From NCBI RefSeq assembly GCF_020733635.1, contig NZ_JAJFZL010000004.1:1-19307 (forward strand): a stretch of 19,307 bases of DNA. The letters run 5' to 3'. How positions within the stretch are numbered: the first letter of the stretch is position 1; each line of letters starts with the position of its first letter. Source of the DNA: Nocardia spumae. GTDB taxonomy: Bacteria; Actinomycetota; Actinomycetes; Mycobacteriales; Mycobacteriaceae. Below the pieces are notes generated by a model. That model was not told where the DNA came from. It saw nothing but the letters and a program-made list of their open reading frames with translations, and ran no database searches. Position numbers and translations under genes: made by a program. This document shows, one piece after another, positions 15,464-19,307 of this stretch.

Positions 15464-15873
15464 CTACGCGGCCGGTCCGGTATCGCCGTTGGGCCGGACT
15501 TCAAACCCAGTACGCCCGTATTCCTTGCCGTCGCTATCCGTGACTCGCCAGCTGTACCGTCCCGGTGACAGCGGTATTACCGGCGTACATTGAACGCAAG
15601 CATCCTGCGTTCAGACGGTTCGTCGGCGGTGGCTCTATGTATTGCCCGCAGTGGTTCAGCTGATCTGCCGAAGGTGGCCGGCTCGTCGTTCGCATCGATC
15701 AGCTCCGCAACCAATATGAACGTGTGAGCAGTTCGTCTGCTGTGTCCGGATCGTCACGATTGACTACTGACATCGGGGGTGTCGGGTGACGGCACACGAC
15801 CATTCCAAACCGAGGATGGACTTTGCCACTGGATCCCGCTGGCGGAATCCGCAGTGATCACCGTAATCTTCAC
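15464..15873 (-). pseudogene. DUF6941-like protein gene, frameshifted
   Basis: From GTG 15873 the cross-frame reading is MKITVITADSASG, GKVHPRFGMVVCRHPTPP, SVVNRDDPDTADELL, HTFILVAELIDANDEPATFG, then IPLSPGRYSWRVTDSDGKEY and a short tail to TAG at 15464. The order of a strand-rich start, an H-x-F-x-L...ELIDA-type strand and a closing PLSPGRY-W strand fits DUF6941 proteins, whose role is unknown. At least three frame changes are present. It follows the Xre-type regulator by 114 bp on the same strand. The family call is by remembered pattern only. Confidence 0.5.
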
Positions 15874-15987
15874 GTACCCGCCCAACAGCGTCGGAGATCA
15901 GGGGGAGGATGCATGAATGATGCATGAACGACATGGCGATCGAGAATATCGCGCGACGGCGGTGGGAAACGCGATATCGATGCGTGT

Positions 15988-16453
15988 CTAGGGCACTGAC
16001 GCCCAGTCGACAGGGCTTTGCCGCGGCAGGTGGTAGTGATCGCCCCTCACCCAGCATCGCGTTTAGCACTGACTGAATGTCGGAGAGTTGCTTTTTCAAA
16101 CCCGGAGCGCCAACAGTCTCTGGAGGGGCTTCCGCCGCTGCACCCGTTCCGTTGCCCTTCGGATCCACCCACTCGACGTGGTGAGTGACCCGCGCCCCGA
16201 TGGCGTGCGCATACCGCCGAATCGTTGACAGATGCGGATCTGCCGTCAGCTTCTCGAAGTTTGTGACGACGGACCGATGGCGGCCCATCCTGTCTGCCAC
16301 CTCCGCGCCTGACATCTTGGCCACAGACTTGCGGATGTGCACCAGTGCTTCAAGCATGTCGTGGTCTGCCTCGACCAAGTCGCGGGCGAGCGCCTCCTCG
16401 GGGTCCGACGTATCGATCCCCAAAGCCCTCTCGAGATCGTCGAACGTGCTCAT
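15988..16453 (-). pseudogene. Xre-type helix-turn-helix regulator or antitoxin, late frameshift
   Basis: The N-terminal 120 residues are intact: an acidic lead (DDLERALGIDTSDPEEALARDL), a helix-turn-helix at about 36-90 (SGAEVADRMGRHRSVVTNFE, then HLSTIRRYAHAIGARVTHHV) and a linker LKKQLSDIQSVLNAML. After residue ~137 the frame as written runs to 15764 as unlikely sequence across the next gene. Removing one G from GAGGGGCGATCAC gives GEGDHYHLPRQSPVDWASVP and a stop at 15988, before the DUF6941-like start. I take that as the true end. It begins 21 bp after the possible toxin gene, the HigB-HigA order, and would repress their shared promoter. It may still fold as written, since the DNA-binding part is unaffected. 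Confidence 0.68.
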
Positions 16454-16474
16454 ATGTTGAGGTTAACCGCAACA

Positions 16475-16963
16475 TCACGTTCTGTCAGCATATCGGGAGG
16501 CAAGCCACACCTTGAATCGGCAGTGGGAGGTCTCTATCTGGCCGGTTTGCAGCTCACCCCACCCTTCCGGATCAAACTCACTGTCCGGCTTACGCCCAGC
16601 TCCGAGCCAGACCAAATACGTATGGTCAGGATGTTTGGGTACGCCGGTGTAGACCCGGTAGTGCCATCCCCCGAGGTTGCCGGGACGCGGATGCTTCAAC
16701 TCCACGACCACGTCTCCAGACCGAACCTCTTGGAACTCCTGCTGACGTACAGAACCGGTGTGAGCGCGTTTCATCAGGCTGACGATTTCCTGGCGCAGCA
16801 GCATCTTGTCGGAATCACCTAGGGGGACCGTGCCGTCCGGATTCGGTTCGGACGGTGCGAGCACAGTGATGCGCTGCAACTCGTCGGTGAACGCTTTCGT
16901 CCAGTCTGCGTCAGGGCGATCGCCGTACGGCCAAGATCCGTCACCCTCAATCTCCATCGACAC
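16475..16963 (-). CDS. Possible toxin partner of the Xre regulator (HigB-like position)
   Basis: A 162-residue soluble protein. The first third is acidic (DGSWPYGDRPDADWTKAF), then a helix MLLRQEIVSLMKRAHTG, then a beta-rich basic part with VVVELKHPRPGNLGGWHYR, YTGVPKHPDHTYLVWLGAG and CRFKVWLASR. The last part has the strand order and G-W-x-x-R pattern one sees in RelE/HigB toxins, but it is longer than usual and no catalytic set is certain. GTG 16963 is preferred: AGGAGG lies 7 nt before it, while the in-frame ATG at 16957 is spaced too far. GATAAT at 17018-17023 is a possible -10 box. The gene is intact, unlike its neighbours. A non-toxic role is possible. Confidence 0.6.
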   Translation of the reverse strand: MSMEIEGDGSWPYGDRPDADWTKAFTDELQRITVLAPSEPNPDGTVPLGDSDKMLLRQEIVSLMKRAHTGSVRQQEFQEVRSGDVVVELKHPRPGNLGGWHYRVYTGVPKHPDHTYLVWLGAGRKPDSEFDPEGWGELQTGQIETSHCRFKVWLASRYADRT

Positions 16964-17531
16964 CGTCGACCCTCCTGCGGCTACCGGCCGGAAGTGGCGA
17001 ACGGCCGCTGAACACTTATTATCAGACACCTCCGACATCCAGCCCGGAATAAACGGTGATCGCCCTGGTCGACTTCGGCGTCGAACCATCGGGCAGACAG
17101 GAGCCGACGAGTGGCCCAGCCTCCTCATGGCTCGATTGTCTGACTTCGCCACGGCCGAGTAAATGGCGCTTCGCGTCACTGCGTGATGCCTTCGGCCCCA
17201 TTGACTAGGCCGCCACTCAGTACAGAGCGGCCAGTATGAGGAAGCAGGGCAAGGGAAGTCACCGGGGATGCGAAGTTCAGCCCCGGTGAGGCAGGACATT
17301 GATGTCACCACGATGTCACAACTCACTCGGATCTCCCGGACTCTGGCGGACGCAACCCAACGCTCGGGATACATCCAAACCCAAGGTCAAACCCGGGAAA
17401 ATGCTCCGGGGCTGCCTCCGGAGCAGGAGACCAGATCTCAGCCCAGCGGTATCGGTACGCAGTGAGTACGCAACGCTGCGCAGCGGTGCCCTCTTCGCCC
17501 AACGTTGCCGCCCAAAATCCCTAGGTCATGC
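16964..17531. other. Gap with promoter-like and repeat sequences, no clear gene
   Basis: The minus frame is open here but has no ribosome-binding site and poor codon bias, so it is not counted as coding. It holds the 24-bp repeat copy B, an 8-bp direct repeat GATGTCAC (17299-17306 and 17311-17318), and a pair of GTACGCA words (17454-17460 and 17465-17471). Function unknown. Confidence 0.4.
17165..17188. repeat. 24-bp repeat, copy B
   Basis: GGCGCTTCGCGTCACTGCG followed by TGATG matches 14947-14970 in 22 of 24 positions, in the same orientation, 2.2 kb away. It lies about 200 bp before the toxin-like gene on that gene's upstream side. Confidence 0.55.
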
Positions 17532-17723
17532 CTACCGAGCCAACACCAGCTCGCCACCGCAAATGCCGATCCGTCGCAGTTGGGATCGCTTCGGCGTGTC
17601 TCGCCTCGATGGTGTACTGCTTGTGACGGGAGATCTCGAGCCACCTATGGTGCTGCTGGTGGGTTTCGGTCGTGTGCCTGACCGGTGAGATGCAGCATCT
17701 TTCTCGGTTAGAGCTTCGGTCAC
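17532..17723 (-). pseudogene. Unrecognised small gene, probably frameshifted
   Basis: An ATG at 17723 opens MTEALTEKDAASHRSG. From about 17665 the neighbouring frame has much better third-position GC and reads HQQHHRWLEISRHKQYTIEA then RHAEAIPTATDRHLRWRA. A single indel near 17665 would join the two into a small basic protein. No family is recognised and no clear ribosome-binding site is seen. Confidence 0.35.
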
Positions 17724-17857
17724 GTGGCCGCCCCCCTTAGCGGTCTCGTCTACCGAGCGTCATTTACTGGTGTGCTTCCTTGCCTAACTCGCCCGCAAGG
17801 GCACATTCGTTGCTGGGGGGCCCCACGGGGCATTTTGAAAGAAGAAGTTACGGCCAG

Positions 17858-18880
17858 ATGCCTGCGAAGAAGTTGCGCATTCCGCATCCTCCTGAGGTCG
17901 CTGCTCGCGTATTGTTCGATGTCGGACCGAACGTGCTGTGTGTGTCGAAACAAGAAGCCGGTGCAAATTCATCATATTGATGATAATCCAAGTAATAATG
18001 ATTTCGGAAACCTTGCTGTCCTATGCTTCGATTGTCACCGTGAGACTCAGATTCAAGGCGGGTTTGACCGCAAGCTAGATTCTGATCAAGTAGCTCTGTA
18101 TCGCCGGCATTGGCTTGAGCCGTGTGCGCGCGTATCGTTCGGGTTCGTTCCTATGCGGAAGGAAAGCCTGAAGAGCGGTCGATGAGTTGAAGCTGCGGGA
18201 AATACTTGCAAAGCTGGAAGGGAGTTGCTCGGGAACAAGAGGATTGGCTCGCGGTGGCGCGATTGTATAGCCAATCTGGCGATGAACATCTGAGGGATAA
18301 GTATGTCGAGCGGTGCACTAGAAAATGATCCAAGTCCATTTTATCAAGTTCTAATAAGGAACGTCCAGGGAATTGCGGAAAATGCTTCCCGAGGATGTTC
18401 AGGATCGGCAGTCGAGGAGGTTAGTGATATTGGAGCACTAAGGCTGGAGTGCTTGCGGAAGTAGGGCGTGTACAAAGATCCGCCGAGGTGCTCCTGGGGG
18501 GTATTCGGGAGGCGCTGATTGCCGATAACTATTTTACAGCTGGCATACTATATTAAGAATTTGTTGAGCAAATCTGGCCGATGACCTATTCATCCCTGGC
18601 GCTCAAAGATTTCATTCGCGTATGACGACCTGTGGTGGCAACTGCGTGTTTTTGAAGAGCTTGGATGGGAGGATGAGGCGAATGAATTGCTGCTGAAGAA
18701 TGAGCATCGAATTGCAAATTCCGGAGATGCTGTATTTCAGATGAAGCTCGCATCTGCAAAGGGCGTACCGAGGCGTATCTCGCGAAGGTGGTTGAGATCG
18801 AGGCGAGGGGGCCGGCGGCCTGGGATACAGCTTCCCAAATTGACGAAGAAGCAGAGGATGGTAACGCTGAGGAATTCTAG
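17858..18880 (+). pseudogene. HNH endonuclease-type protein with long helical tail, frameshifted
   Basis: ATG 17858 opens MPAKKLRIPHPPEVAARVL; one indel near 17915 moves to SDRTCCVCRNKKPVQIHHID, then SNNDFGNLAVLCFDCH and GFDRKLDSDQVALYRRHWLE. This is a complete HNH core: CxxC, HH, Asn and CxxCH. Downstream, fragments in shifting frames continue the same protein: EDWLAVARLYSQSGDEHLR, YQVLIRNVQGIAE, SAEVLLGGIREALIADNYF, DDLWWQLRVFEELGWEDEAN, AVFQMKLASAKG and an acidic end at TAG 18878-18880. The tail looks like TPR-style helical hairpins. Length would be about 335-340 residues. AT content is clearly higher than around it (for example 17970-18010), a sign of transfer. It may be a defence nuclease, but no partner gene is visible. 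Six or more frame changes. Confidence 0.68.
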
Positions 18881-18887
18881 ACGCGGG

Positions 18888-18924
18888 TTCGAACGGCCGC
18901 CATCAACTTTGACGGCCGTTCGAA
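18888..18924 (+). terminator. Hairpin after the HNH gene, possible terminator
   Basis: TTCGAACGGCCG (18888-18899) pairs exactly with CGGCCGTTCGAA (18913-18924) around a 13-nt loop, starting 8 nt after the stop codon. No T-tract follows, so termination is likely but not certain. About 90 bp beyond it show no gene. Confidence 0.5.
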
Positions 18925-19011
18925 ACGGAGTCATCAGCAGCCCCCGCCTGCGAAGTGGGCTGAGTGGACGGTGCGGCACGCTGGCACCGGGTGCATCTCC
19001 CCAGGGCACGC

Positions 19012-19215
19012 CTAGTGGGACGCAGAGAGTACGCAGCAGGGCTCACGAAGCCTGACATCTACCCACGGATGCCAACACGAAATACGCACGTAAACCGCGT
19101 CTTCGTCATCAGCTCTCGCACGCAAATAGCGCGATAGCTCTTCATCATCAACGTCGTGATCTACTGTCTCGCCAGGGCTACCGTGGGACCCAAAGCCCTG
19201 AGCGTCATTACGGTG
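19012..19215 (-). pseudogene. C-terminal fragment of an unrecognised acidic protein
   Basis: An open minus frame without a start codon ends at TAG 19012. It reads GFGSHGSPGETVDHDVDDEE, LSRYLRARADDEDAVYVRI, SCWHPWVDVRLREPCCVL. The acidic start and mixed strand pattern look like real protein. Its upstream part must lie in another frame or be lost. No family is recognised. Confidence 0.35.
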
Positions 19216-19307
19216 TCACAGGGTGGGTGAGGCCCATCGGACTCGGACATGAACCGTCGTTACTTTGACCGCACAAACGTCTGCGTACATTGGCGTACCG
19301 ACCCAGA

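Noticed and set aside
17454..17471. GTACGCA pair considered as a further repressor operator
   Set aside because: It lacks the CGTATACG palindrome and the 14-bp octamer spacing and has no promoter boxes around it.
18881..18930. Possible tRNA remnant or attR because of GGTTCGAAC
   Set aside because: Only the T-loop-like word matches; it is part of a simple inverted repeat and does not match the tRNA-Arg 3' end.
1..19307. CRISPR array, insertion sequence or rRNA gene
   Set aside because: No regularly spaced direct repeats of CRISPR length, no transposase motif and no rRNA sequence were seen on either strand.

Overview
The window comes from a high-GC actinobacterium that makes mycolic acids. 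An antigen-85-type mycolyltransferase, a pat/hisC2-type aminotransferase, a SigJ-like ECF sigma factor and a serine/arginine tRNA cluster all point to Mycobacteriales. Nocardia is the most likely genus, but that is an inference.

Left part, 1-4605, is chromosomal: a frameshifted SigJ-like sigma factor gene (minus), tRNA-Ser(TGA) (minus), a secreted mycolyltransferase-type esterase (plus), the aromatic aminotransferase Pat (minus, convergent), a dienelactone-hydrolase-like protein lacking the usual nucleophile (plus), then tRNA-Ser(GCT), tRNA-Arg(ACG) and a strong terminator.

Middle part, 4630-13529, is an actinomycete integrative and conjugative element (AICE) of the pSAM2 type, with its integrase next to the 3' end of tRNA-Arg. 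A long leftward operon runs from a Pra-like activator (broken) through DUF2637 and Cys-repeat membrane proteins, an FtsK/TraSA-type DNA translocase, a zinc-binding protein, two tiny proteins, a membrane protein, a RepSA-type rolling-circle initiator, an excisionase and the integrase. Most of these genes overlap by ATGA, GTGA or TGATG. The operon starts at a striking control region with two outward-facing promoters, each covered by CGTATACG-N6-CGTATACG. A KorSA-like GntR/UTRA repressor gene, frameshifted here, lies 0.7 kb to the right behind three CGATAC repeats. By analogy with pSAM2, KorSA would repress pra, and Pra would switch on replication, excision and transfer.

Right part, 13560-19307, is accessory DNA: a broken methyltransferase-like gene, an unassigned GC-rich stretch, a broken DUF6941-like gene, an Xre-type regulator next to a possible toxin, and an AT-richer broken HNH-nuclease gene with a long helical tail. 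No right attachment site was found, so the element's right border is unknown.

Genes at 1-800 and right of 11.3 kb carry many single-base frameshifts, often in G runs, while the proteins remain readable across frames. Genes from 1.1 to 11.3 kb are intact. This is either local gene decay or local indel error in the assembly; the sequence alone cannot decide.
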